Below are positions 53,182-61,636 of a DNA stretch of 64,000 nucleotides, in pieces. The first letter of the stretch is position 1. Every line of letters starts with the position of its first letter. The position numbers were made by a program, and so were the translations under genes. Location of the stretch: the NCBI GenBank assembly GCA_045631225.1, contig JAZQUG010000016.1:46440-110439 (forward strand), read 5' to 3'. The notes beneath the pieces were generated by a model, which made no database searches, had not been told where the DNA came from, and worked only from the letters and a program-made list of their open reading frames with translations. This stretch comes from Fimenecus sp045631225 (GTDB taxonomy: Bacteria; Bacillota; Clostridia; Oscillospirales; Acutalibacteraceae).

Positions 53182-54282
53182 TTACATCATGCTTGCGATT
53201 TCTGCAGCAAAGTTTTCTTCTTTCTTTTCAATGCCTTCGCCCTTTTCGAAACGAACAAAGCTTGTAAGCTTAATGTCAGCACCGAGAGCCTTAGCAACTG
53301 AATTTACATAACCGTCAACAGAACCGTCAAAAAGATCTGAACGAACGAAAGTCTGTTCAAGAAGACAAACTTCTTTAATCTGTTTTGCAAGACGACCCTG
53401 TACAAGACCTGTGAAGATTTTGTTTTCAGAGATTTCTGCCTTGTGTGAAACAGCGATTTCAGCCATTGTAGCATAAGCTTCTTTTGAAATAAAGTTTACA
53501 AAGTTCTTTCTCTGTTTCTGGTCAAGACCGTTGTAAATTTCAGCGTCTTCATCGCTCCACTTCTTTGTATCAATAGCTTCTGTAATGATGCTGTTAAGAA
53601 TTGGAACAGGAAGTGAATCAGGCTTGTTGAGTGCGCTGTCAATTGTGATTGACTTCATCTTAGCGAGTTCTTCATCAGAAATATCTGATTTGCCAAGATA
53701 TTCAGGGTTCATAGCAGCAATCTGCATTGCTACGTTCTTACCCATTGCATCAAACTCAGGATTTGTAGCTGTTGCATCGTCAACATCAAATGCAACAAGA
53801 ACACCAACTGTACCACCTGCATGGATATATGTTGATGTATGACCTTCAACAAGAGCAAATCTACGAACTTTCATATTTTCACGAAGAGCAAGGAAAACTT
53901 CCTGAACTTCTTCATCAACTGTTTTATCAGAATCAACTGCTTTTGTAGCAAGAAGAGCTTCAACATCAGCTGGCTTTGCAGCAACAACTGTCTTAACAAC
54001 TTTAGCAGCAAGGTTAACGAATGGTTCACCCTTAGCAACGAAGTCTGTTTCACAGTTAATTTCAACAAGAGCACCTGCATTAGCATCACTATAAGCAGCA
54101 ACTACACCTTCAGCAGCAACACGGCTTGCCTTCTTAGCAGCAGAAGCAAGACCCTTTTCTCTAAGAATATCAATAGCCTTTTCGATATCGCCATCTGTTT
54201 CAACAAGAGCTTTTTTACAATCCATCATACCAACGCCTGTCTTCTCACGAAGAGCCTGTACGTCTTTTGCAGTAAATGCCAT
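53182..54282 (-). CDS. tsf: Elongation factor Ts (enlarged)
   Basis: Guanine-nucleotide exchange factor for EF-Tu. The N-terminal UBA-like domain and signature FTAKDVQALREKTGVGMMDCKKAL (core residues 3-26) are followed by EINCETDFVAKGEPF (about 73-87), HVGGT-like IHAGGTVGVLV, NVAMQIAAMNP and the C-terminal EVCLLEQTFVR. The start at 54282 (AFTAKDV) has GGAGG 6 nt upstream; an extension to 54327 is rejected. At 366 residues it is longer than the usual about 290-310: extra sequence lies around residues 210-290 (SALNKPDSLPVPILN and YNGLDQKQRKNFVNFI). Codons are less AT-biased, as for a highly expressed gene. Confidence 0.93.
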   Translation of the reverse strand: MAFTAKDVQALREKTGVGMMDCKKALVETDGDIEKAIDILREKGLASAAKKASRVAAEGVVAAYSDANAGALVEINCETDFVAKGEPFVNLAAKVVKTVVAAKPADVEALLATKAVDSDKTVDEEVQEVFLALRENMKVRRFALVEGHTSTYIHAGGTVGVLVAFDVDDATATNPEFDAMGKNVAMQIAAMNPEYLGKSDISDEELAKMKSITIDSALNKPDSLPVPILNSIITEAIDTKKWSDEDAEIYNGLDQKQRKNFVNFISKEAYATMAEIAVSHKAEISENKIFTGLVQGRLAKQIKEVCLLEQTFVRSDLFDGSVDGYVNSVAKALGADIKLTSFVRFEKGEGIEKKEENFAAEIASMM

Positions 54283-54350
54283 TTTCTTTTCCTCCAATAT
54301 TAACGATTTTAAAACAGCCCGTAACAATTAAGCCACGGGCCATAAATTAA

Positions 54351-55088
54351 TTATTCAGCAACTTCTTCTGCAGCTTCTTCAGCTTCAGCAGCTACTTCCA
54401 TCTGTTCACCCTGTCTGCCTTCGATAATAGCATCAGCCATTGCACCTGCAATAAGTTTTACTGCACGGATAGCATCGTCATTACCAGGGATAACATAATC
54501 AACATCATCAGGGTCACAGTTTGTGTCAACGATAGCGATAACAGGAATACCAAGCTTCTTAGCTTCAGCAACTGCAATCTTTTCTTTTCTTGGGTCAACA
54601 ATAAACATAGCAGCAGGCTGCTTCTTCATTTCTGTGATACCACCAATGTACTTTTCAAGCTTTTCAATTTCAAGCTCATACTTTGCAACTTCTTTCTTAG
54701 GAAGAAGTTCGAATGTACCGTCTTCTTTCATAGCCTTAAGCTGAGCAAGTCTCTTAATTCTCTGCTTAATTGTAGCAAAGTTTGTGAGCATACCACCAAG
54801 CCAACGAGCATTAACAAAAGGCATACCGCAACGCATTGCTTCTTCCTTAACTGAGCTCTGAGCCTGTTTCTTTGTGCCTACAAAAAGAACTTCGCCGCCG
54901 TTTTCAGCAACTTCCTTAATTACTTTGTAAGCTTCTTCAAGTTTTTTTACTGTTTTCTGAAGGTCAATGATATAGATACCATTTCTTTCAGTGAAGATGT
55001 ATTCAGCCATTTTTGGGTTCCATCTTCTTGTCTGGTGTCCAAAGTGAACACCTGCCTCGAGTAACTGTTTCATAGATACTACTGACAT
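54351..55088 (-). CDS. rpsB: 30S ribosomal protein S2
   Basis: Structural protein of the small subunit head. MKQLLEAGVHFGHQTRRWNPKM (core residues 6-25), NGIYIIDLQKTVKKLEEA, FVGTKKQAQ, NARWLGGMLTNF (about 93-104) and FIVDPRKEKIAV (about 157) are all conserved. 245 residues, ending in an Ala/Glu-rich acidic tail. AAGGAGG precedes the ATG. Followed by tsf as in most bacteria. A short GCCCGT / ACGGGC stem (54317-54340) lies between the two genes without a T run. Confidence 0.98.
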   Translation of the reverse strand: MSVVSMKQLLEAGVHFGHQTRRWNPKMAEYIFTERNGIYIIDLQKTVKKLEEAYKVIKEVAENGGEVLFVGTKKQAQSSVKEEAMRCGMPFVNARWLGGMLTNFATIKQRIKRLAQLKAMKEDGTFELLPKKEVAKYELEIEKLEKYIGGITEMKKQPAAMFIVDPRKEKIAVAEAKKLGIPVIAIVDTNCDPDDVDYVIPGNDDAIRAVKLIAGAMADAIIEGRQGEQMEVAAEAEEAAEEVAE

Positions 55089-55148
55089 GTTTTTTTCCTC
55101 CTTATTTTATCCTCTGTACGGGTCAACTTTCAATGGGACATATTTAAT

Positions 55149-55183
55149 GCAATTCCATTAAAATCACCGCACATGCGAATTGC
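55149..55183 (-). promoter_or_regulatory. Hairpin in the rpsB leader
   Basis: On the minus strand GCAATTC / GAATTGC, a perfect 7-bp stem, encloses a 21-nt loop in the about 95-nt leader before rpsB. Ribosomal protein leaders often carry such autoregulatory RNA structures; binding by S2 is a guess. Confidence 0.4.
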
Positions 55184-55189
55184 TGAAAA

Positions 55190-55218
55190 ATTATATCACA
55201 ATACTTTTGCAAATGCAA
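55190..55218 (-). promoter_or_regulatory. Sigma-A promoter for rpsB-tsf
   Basis: Minus-strand TTGCAT (55213-55218), exactly 17-nt spacer, consensus TATAAT (55190-55195), about 100 nt before rpsB. Confidence 0.75.
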
Positions 55219-55255
55219 GTATTTTTTTAATATTTTTATACTTTTTATGCATAAG

Positions 55256-56254
55256 TCAAAAGATAGTTTTTTGTGGAGTAACTGTTACATTATTACCGTC
55301 ACTTGTTACGGTAATATCTCCGTTAACGGAAGTAATGAAAGGAATTATATCCATTTTTTCGAATTTCATTATCGTATCACCAGATGGGTGTCCGAAATTA
55401 TTTCCTTTTCCGCATGAAATAATGGCATATTGGGGATTAACAGAAAATAAAAAGTCATCTGTTGACGAAGTTTTACTACCATGATGTCCGACGCTTAATA
55501 CATCAGCAGAAACATCAACACCTTCTCTTAATAATTGTTTTTCAACATCCTTTTCACTATCCCCTGTAAATAAAAAAGTGGTGTTTCCATATGTAATTTT
55601 CAAAACAACAGACATATTATTTATGTTTTTATCTTGCTTCATTGGTGCCAAGATTTCTATTAATGCTGAACCAAGCATTAATGAGTCTCCATTAGAAATT
55701 GCTTTGGCGTTAATATTTTTATTTGAAATTGTTTTAATCAAATTATCATAGGTTAAGGAATCAACATTGTTTTGGATAGAAAGCTTTGGCATAAGAATAT
55801 TAGAAACTGAATAGTGATTAATAATTTTTGATGCAGAGCCTATATGGTCGTCGTGTTGATGTGTAATCAGCAAGTAATCAATTGTATCAATTCCTAACAT
55901 ATACAAGTTGTTTCTTATATTGTAGGCTTGATTAACAGTACTTGAGTCAATCATCATTACTTTATCGTCACAAACAACAATTGCACAATTACCTTGGCCG
56001 GAATCTAAAAAGTAAACAGTAAAATCACTATCCTGCTTTTTAACACCATCAACAATACCACTTGTGTATAATAAATCTGTCCAACTTGTTACACCAATTA
56101 TGCATAAGATTTCAAAAATCAGACTGATAATTAAAACTACACATACAATTTTAGCTCGTTTTCTGTTATAGAAATAATCAAAAGGATTAAATCTATAACC
56201 ATTAGTGTTTCTTTTTCCGCTTTTGTATAGTTTTCTTTCTATTAAAGTCATCAT
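55256..56254 (-). CDS. Membrane-anchored ComEC/Rec2-type metallo-beta-lactamase-fold hydrolase
   Basis: One TM segment (about residues 34-55, AKIVCVVLIISLIFEILCII) places the enzyme domain outside the membrane. The domain resembles the ComEC catalytic part: YFLDSGQGNCAIV (about 82-94), THQHDDHIGSA (H-x-H-x-D-H, about 131-141), FTGDSEKDVE (about 231) and VGHHGSKTSS (about 254-263). Unlike ComEC there is no polytopic competence domain, so it is a stand-alone nuclease or phosphoesterase of 332 residues. AGGG lies upstream of the tandem ATGs at 56254/56251. It overlaps ygiQ by 53 bp. DNA or phosphodiester hydrolysis is inferred from the fold. Confidence 0.8.
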   Translation of the reverse strand: MMTLIERKLYKSGKRNTNGYRFNPFDYFYNRKRAKIVCVVLIISLIFEILCIIGVTSWTDLLYTSGIVDGVKKQDSDFTVYFLDSGQGNCAIVVCDDKVMMIDSSTVNQAYNIRNNLYMLGIDTIDYLLITHQHDDHIGSASKIINHYSVSNILMPKLSIQNNVDSLTYDNLIKTISNKNINAKAISNGDSLMLGSALIEILAPMKQDKNINNMSVVLKITYGNTTFLFTGDSEKDVEKQLLREGVDVSADVLSVGHHGSKTSSTDDFLFSVNPQYAIISCGKGNNFGHPSGDTIMKFEKMDIIPFITSVNGDITVTSDGNNVTVTPQKTIF

Positions 56255-58079
56255 CTTTACCCTTGTAATTATTTAATGAACCCTGTTTAGGCTTAATTAA
56301 ACATTTCTTTGATGTACCTATCAAATCATTTCGTCCTGATTTTTTTAATGCTTCATATACTAAATCATAGTTCTTAGGGATAAAGTATTGCATTAATGCT
56401 CTTTGTAATGCTTTATCATGGGGTGTTTTTGCAACATATACTTTTTCAAGAGTATATGGATCCAGCTCCGTATAATACATTGCAGTTGAAATTGTTCCCG
56501 GAGTCGGATAATAATCCTGTACCTGTTCAGGATGAAGTTTTTCATCACGAATAAATTCTGCTAATTCAACAGCATCCTTGAGTGTTGCACCCGGGTGTGA
56601 GGACATTAAATAAGGAACAAGATATTGTTCTTTACCGATTGATTTTGTGTAATTAAAGTATTTCTTTGAAAACTCTTTATACGCTTTAATGTGTGGTTTT
56701 CCCATTTTATCGAGTACAGCTGCTGAACAATGTTCGGGTGCAACCTTCAATTGACCGCTTACATGATGCTGAACAAGTTCTTTAAAAAATGAATCATTTT
56801 TATCACACAACATATAATCATATCTGATACCTGAACGAATAAAAACTTTTTTTACTTTATCAAGGTTTCTTATTTCATGAAGAATATCAAGATATTCTTC
56901 ATGAGTAGATATTAAAGCAGGACAAGGTTCAGGAGCAAGACATTTTTTTCCTTTACATAGACCATTCTTCAACTGAACATCACAAGATGTTCTTCTGAAG
57001 TTTGCAGTAGGACCTCCCACATCATGGATATATCCTTTAAACCCATTCATTTCGGTTAGCAGTTTTGCTTCTTTAATAATAGATTCTCTACTTCTGCAAG
57101 TAACATATCGTCCTTGATGAAAAGCAATAGAACAAAAATTACATGCACCAAAACATCCGCGATTATGAGTAATTGAAAACTGAACCTCAAGAATGCCGGG
57201 TACTCCCCCATCCTTTTCATATGTAGAATGGTATGTTCTCATATACGGTAAAGAATATATCTCATCAAGCTCTTTTGTTGTCAATGGTTCCATAGGAATA
57301 TTCTGAACAAGCATCATTTTACCATGACGTTGTTTTATCATTTTGCCACGGATGTGGTCCTGCTCATCCTGTTGAATACGACAAGATATTGCATATTCCT
57401 TTTTTGAATTTAAAACATTTTCATATGAAGGACATTCAATACCTTTATACGGTGTTTCGGTGACAGGAACAGCATAACAAGTACCTTTAATATTGGTAAT
57501 ATCTTTTATACTTTCTCCACTATTCAATCTATTAGCAATCTGAACAGTTTGTCTCTCCCCCATTCCATAAGAAATCAGGTCAGCTCCTGAATCAAAAAGA
57601 ATAGATGGTCTTATCTTATCATCCCAATAATCATAATGAGCAAAACGTCGTAATGATGCCTCAAGACCACCGATAACAATCGGGATATCTCCATATATTT
57701 CACGGATTTTCCGGCAATAAACAATAACAGCTCTGTCAGGTCTTAAACCCATTTTACCACCCGGTGAATAAGCATCTGTGCTTCTTTTCTTTTTAGCCAC
57801 GGTATAATGAGCAACCATTGAATCAATATTACCTGATGATACAAAGAATCCAAGTCTTGGTTTGCCGAAAACTTTAAAAGAGTCTTGATTTTTCCAATCA
57901 GGTTGAGAAATTACTCCAACCCTATAACCTGCGTTTTCAAGTACTCTTGTAATAATAGACACGCCGAAGCTGGGATGATCGACGTATGCATCGCCTGATA
58001 CATATACAAAATCGACTTCATCCCAGCCTCGGGAAAGCATATCTTCTTTTGAAATTGGTAAAAACTGATTATTCTTCAC
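56202..58079 (-). CDS. YgiQ-family radical SAM protein
   Basis: Radical SAM enzyme with a B12-like N-terminal region. The 4Fe-4S motif C-x3-C-x2-C occurs as CFGACNFC (about residues 308-315), preceded by EVQFSITHNRG and followed by YVHDVGGPTANFR-like IHDVGGPTANF (about 350). Further features are PGGKMGLRPDRA and VPYLMSSHPG. The length (about 625) matches YgiQ. The start chosen is GTG at 58079, with AGAGGG 5 nt upstream; the ATG at 58094 is possible but contains that site. It lies in the ftsK operon and overlaps ftsK by 11 bp. Its reaction is unknown. Confidence 0.88.
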   Translation of the reverse strand: MKNNQFLPISKEDMLSRGWDEVDFVYVSGDAYVDHPSFGVSIITRVLENAGYRVGVISQPDWKNQDSFKVFGKPRLGFFVSSGNIDSMVAHYTVAKKKRSTDAYSPGGKMGLRPDRAVIVYCRKIREIYGDIPIVIGGLEASLRRFAHYDYWDDKIRPSILFDSGADLISYGMGERQTVQIANRLNSGESIKDITNIKGTCYAVPVTETPYKGIECPSYENVLNSKKEYAISCRIQQDEQDHIRGKMIKQRHGKMMLVQNIPMEPLTTKELDEIYSLPYMRTYHSTYEKDGGVPGILEVQFSITHNRGCFGACNFCSIAFHQGRYVTCRSRESIIKEAKLLTEMNGFKGYIHDVGGPTANFRRTSCDVQLKNGLCKGKKCLAPEPCPALISTHEEYLDILHEIRNLDKVKKVFIRSGIRYDYMLCDKNDSFFKELVQHHVSGQLKVAPEHCSAAVLDKMGKPHIKAYKEFSKKYFNYTKSIGKEQYLVPYLMSSHPGATLKDAVELAEFIRDEKLHPEQVQDYYPTPGTISTAMYYTELDPYTLEKVYVAKTPHDKALQRALMQYFIPKNYDLVYEALKKSGRNDLIGTSKKCLIKPKQGSLNNYKGKDDDFNRKKTIQKRKKKH

Positions 58080-60561
58080 TGTTACCCTCTTCATTTTCGC
58101 TATAATCTTTATTAGCACCACCTTGTGCTAATGCATTCATTTCATACCATTGCTGTTTTGTAATAAGTACTTTACGAGGCTTAGCTCCTTCATAAGGACC
58201 TATTATACCACTTGTTTCAAGGTCATCAATTATTCTTGCGGCACGAGCATATCCTAACTTAAGTTTTCTCTGAAGTAATGTTGTAGATGCTGATTGAGCC
58301 TCAATAACAACCTCAATTGCTTTTGGAAGCATTTCATCAGCAGGTCCTTTTTCACCATCATCACCTGATGAGCCGGAATCCTTTTTCTTCGCACCGGTTT
58401 GTGCTGCATTTTTATCAATTTCTTTCATTACATCATCATCATAAACTGTCTGTTCCTGATTTTTAATAAATGTAACGACACTTTCTACTTCCTTATCAGA
58501 TAAGTAACAACCCTGAACACGAATTGGTTTTGGAATTCCAACAGGATAATATAACATATCACCATTACCAAGGAGTTTTTCAGCACCAACAGAGTCAATA
58601 ATTGTTCGGGAATCGACCTGAGATGAAACAGAAAGAGAAATACGACTTGGAATATTTGCTTTAATTATACCTGTAATAACATCAACTGAAGGTCTTTGTG
58701 TTGCAATGACAAGGTGCATACCGGCAGCACGAGCCATCTGTGCAAGACGACAAATTGAATCTTCAACTTCATTTGGTGCAGCCATCATAAGGTCAGATAA
58801 CTCATCGATGAATATAACAATCTGTGGCATTTTCTTTTTGCCCTGACTTTCGCAAATACTGTTATATCCGGAAATATCTCTGACACTGTTTTCAGAGAAT
58901 GTTTTATATCTTGTAAGCATTTCTGTTACAGCCCATGCAAGAGCACCTGAAGCTTTTCGTGGATCAGAAACTACAGGAACCAGCAAATGTGGAATTCCGT
59001 TATAAATTGTAAATTCAACCTGTTTAGGGTCAATCATCAAAAGCTTAACTTCATCAGGAGTAGCATTATAAAGAATACTTACAATCATTGAGTTAAGACA
59101 AACAGATTTACCTGAACCGGTTGTACCGGCAATTAAAAGATGAGGCATTTTTACAAGGTCAGAATATACAAATTCACCTGTAATATCTTTACCCAATGCA
59201 ACAGTTAATTTAGATTTAGCATTTTTATACTGTGGCTGGTCAATAACTTCACGAAGTGTAACAGATTGACGACTCTTATTAGGAATTTCAATACCAACAG
59301 CTGCTTTGTTTGGAATAGGTGCTTCAATTCGCACACCTGAAGCTGCAAGGTTTAATGCAATATCATCTGAAAGATTTGTAATTTTACTGATTTTTACACC
59401 GGCAGCAGGCTGAATCTCATATCGTGTTACAGAAGGACCGCGTGAAACACCAACTAATCTTGTTGAGACACCAAAGCTGTTTAATGTATCAATTAATTTT
59501 CTTTCATTATATTTCTGTTCATTTTCATAATCCGATAAATTAGTATTTTTAGGAAGATTTAAAATATCAATAGGAGGCATTATATACTGTTTGACCGGTT
59601 CACTATCCCATTCTTCATCTGTATATTCATCAGATTCTATTTCATCTTCTTCAGTTTCGCCTAAATCAAGTTTAATTTGTTCAGGTTCTTCAGTGTTTTT
59701 ATTAATTATTTCATCAAGATTTATAATTTTATCATCTGTTGTTTCTTCACAATGACTTCCTGCAAACATTTCTTCATTATTAATTTCAGAAAATGGAATA
59801 ATATCATCTTCAATAATTGGTTCATCAATAAAAATAGGTTCTTTATTTTTATCAGGAGCAGGTCCTAAATCAACATCAGGATTAAATTCTTTTTTCTTTT
59901 TTTCTTCTCTATCTTTAGCGTATTGTACAGCCTTCTCATTATATTCATTAATTTTTTCGCCTGTATATTCACCAATTTTTTTAACAGGTTTAGAAATACC
60001 ATTGAACAAGCCACCTAAAGTAAGACCCGTAATTATCATTACAAAAACAAACAAAAGAAGAATGAGTATAATCATGGCAGCAAGCTTATTACTACCGGTG
60101 ATTAAAAGTATAAGACCACCGAACAAAGCTCCCCATACGCCACCACCGAGCATACTACCATCGATATAATAGAAATTATATGCATCTTTAATTGCTTCAA
60201 AATATGTAGTTCCGTAGTTGCATTGAGCAATGTGTACTATACTACTGATTATAGTGATTAAAACAGTTGCCTGAATAATCTTTGAAATTACATTTTTATC
60301 TGCTTTGTCAATTGCGATAAACACTGCGACAACAAGTAAAAGAAGAGGAAAAATAAATGAGAAAAATCCAAACATACCGAACATAAATGTACGGAGTCCT
60401 CCCCATATTCCACCTGCATCGATTATAGCAAGAAAAAACCAAAGAATAGAAACTGCAAACAGAATGATTGCAGATAATTGCTTATTTACAACAACTTGTT
60501 TTTTTGCACTACATTTTTTAGTTGCCTTTTTATTTGTTGTTTTCTTTTTTTGTTGAGCCAT
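58069..60561 (-). CDS. ftsK: DNA translocase FtsK/SpoIIIE
   Basis: Hexameric motor that pumps chromosomal DNA through the closing septum; in spore formers it packs the forespore chromosome. Four to five N-terminal TM segments (about residues 28-185) are followed by an acidic linker (about 190-330), the motor domain with Walker A AGTTGSGKSV (about 478-487), Walker B IVIFIDELSDLMM (about 585-597), and the C-terminal gamma winged helix LQRKLKLGYARAARIIDDLE (about 775) that reads KOPS/SRS. 830 residues. GGAGATG precedes the ATG. Co-transcribed after uppP. Confidence 0.96.
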   Translation of the reverse strand: MAQQKKKTTNKKATKKCSAKKQVVVNKQLSAIILFAVSILWFFLAIIDAGGIWGGLRTFMFGMFGFFSFIFPLLLLVVAVFIAIDKADKNVISKIIQATVLITIISSIVHIAQCNYGTTYFEAIKDAYNFYYIDGSMLGGGVWGALFGGLILLITGSNKLAAMIILILLLFVFVMIITGLTLGGLFNGISKPVKKIGEYTGEKINEYNEKAVQYAKDREEKKKKEFNPDVDLGPAPDKNKEPIFIDEPIIEDDIIPFSEINNEEMFAGSHCEETTDDKIINLDEIINKNTEEPEQIKLDLGETEEDEIESDEYTDEEWDSEPVKQYIMPPIDILNLPKNTNLSDYENEQKYNERKLIDTLNSFGVSTRLVGVSRGPSVTRYEIQPAAGVKISKITNLSDDIALNLAASGVRIEAPIPNKAAVGIEIPNKSRQSVTLREVIDQPQYKNAKSKLTVALGKDITGEFVYSDLVKMPHLLIAGTTGSGKSVCLNSMIVSILYNATPDEVKLLMIDPKQVEFTIYNGIPHLLVPVVSDPRKASGALAWAVTEMLTRYKTFSENSVRDISGYNSICESQGKKKMPQIVIFIDELSDLMMAAPNEVEDSICRLAQMARAAGMHLVIATQRPSVDVITGIIKANIPSRISLSVSSQVDSRTIIDSVGAEKLLGNGDMLYYPVGIPKPIRVQGCYLSDKEVESVVTFIKNQEQTVYDDDVMKEIDKNAAQTGAKKKDSGSSGDDGEKGPADEMLPKAIEVVIEAQSASTTLLQRKLKLGYARAARIIDDLETSGIIGPYEGAKPRKVLITKQQWYEMNALAQGGANKDYSENEEGNSEE

Positions 60562-60577
60562 TTAAACATCTCCAAAA

Positions 60578-61438
60578 TTATAATCCTAAAATACTACAGA
60601 AAATCGTAATAAAACCAATAACAAAACAATAGATACCAAAATATTTCCAAGCATCCTTCTTTAATATCCACTGTAAAAGTTTTATACATAATACACCGAC
60701 AACAGCCGCAACAATAACGCCTATTATTGTTGGAATAATCTCAATTTCTGAACCTAATTCAACTGCATCCTTGAATTCAACAATATTAGCAACAAGTATG
60801 GCAGGTATTCCTAATATAAAAGAATATTCAACCATATTAGATTTTGAAACGCCACAAATCATACCTGTTGAAATTGTTGAGCCTGAACGGGAAATACCGG
60901 GAAAACCTGCTGCAAATGCCTGAGCAACACCAATTGCAAATGAATCCAAAGTATTTACTTCTCCTGTTAAGCTCTTTTTCTTTGAAATGTATGTAGATGT
61001 GAGTAACAAAACACCTGTAATCAAAAAACAAATACCTTCTAGCAAAATGCTATCATCTTCTGAGAATCCACCAAGATAATCCATAAGTTTCATATCATTT
61101 CCGACAGGGATTAAAAGAAACAACAACGGAATACAAGAAAATACAAACATAACAAGCATTTTCTTTTTACCTTGAAGCTTTTTAAACTTGAACTTACCGG
61201 TAAAAATATCTTTGATTAAATCAAATGCTTCAATTACCAATTCAAATATTGTTTTGTAGAAAACAATAAAAACAGCAATCAGTGTTCCAAGATGAAGTAA
61301 AACGGAAAATAGTAAAGAGCCTTCTCCACCGACACCTAAAAAATGTTGGAATAATGACAAATGACCACTACTTGAGATTGGTAAAAACTCAGTAATTCCC
61401 TGTACAATTCCTAAAATAATTGCTTTTAAAATTGACAA
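60578..61438 (-). CDS. uppP: Undecaprenyl-diphosphatase UppP (BacA)
   Basis: Polytopic membrane phosphatase that dephosphorylates undecaprenyl diphosphate, recycling the wall lipid carrier and giving bacitracin tolerance. SILKAIILGIVQGITEFLP (residues 2-20) with SSSGHLSL holds the conserved Glu and Ser; the second motif GVAQAFAAGFPGISRSGSTIS (about 178-197) holds the conserved Arg. About eight TM segments. The start is taken as TTG at 61438, with GAGG 9 nt upstream and the typical M-S-I-x-K start; the TTG at 61447 abuts the ribosome site. 286 residues. First gene of the operon with ftsK. Confidence 0.95.
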   Translation of the reverse strand: MSILKAIILGIVQGITEFLPISSSGHLSLFQHFLGVGGEGSLLFSVLLHLGTLIAVFIVFYKTIFELVIEAFDLIKDIFTGKFKFKKLQGKKKMLVMFVFSCIPLLFLLIPVGNDMKLMDYLGGFSEDDSILLEGICFLITGVLLLTSTYISKKKSLTGEVNTLDSFAIGVAQAFAAGFPGISRSGSTISTGMICGVSKSNMVEYSFILGIPAILVANIVEFKDAVELGSEIEIIPTIIGVIVAAVVGVLCIKLLQWILKKDAWKYFGIYCFVIGFITIFCSILGL

Positions 61439-61492
61439 TACAATCAACCTCGCATCAATATAAAAGTAAACAAAACTATAACTAACCTAAAT

Positions 61493-61521
61493 ATTGTATC
61501 ATATGAAAAATATAATATCAA
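61493..61521 (-). promoter_or_regulatory. Promoter for the uppP-ftsK-ygiQ operon
   Basis: Minus-strand TTGATA (61516-61521), 17-nt spacer, TACAAT (61493-61498), 55 nt before the uppP start. Confidence 0.6.
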
Positions 61522-61559
61522 CATTTTGTTAAAATTTCATTTTATTATATATAAATATA

Positions 61560-61588
61560 TTGACAAAAAACTATCAATATAATAAAAT
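61560..61588 (+). promoter_or_regulatory. Promoter for aconitase
   Basis: Consensus TTGACA (61560-61565), 17-nt spacer, TAAAAT (61583-61588), about 49 nt before the start codon, followed by AAGGAG. Confidence 0.7.
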
Positions 61589-61636
61589 TATAAAAGATTG
61601 TTAAAAAAATGAAAAACTTTTAAGGAGTGATTATAT

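Noticed and set aside
53839..54303. Plus-strand 154-codon frame rich in Ser/Asn/Phe
   Set aside because: Antisense of tsf; low-complexity composition reflects the Ala/Glu/Lys codons of the real gene.
54317..54340. Stem between rpsB and tsf as a terminator
   Set aside because: Only 6 bp and no T run; at most a processing or pausing site.
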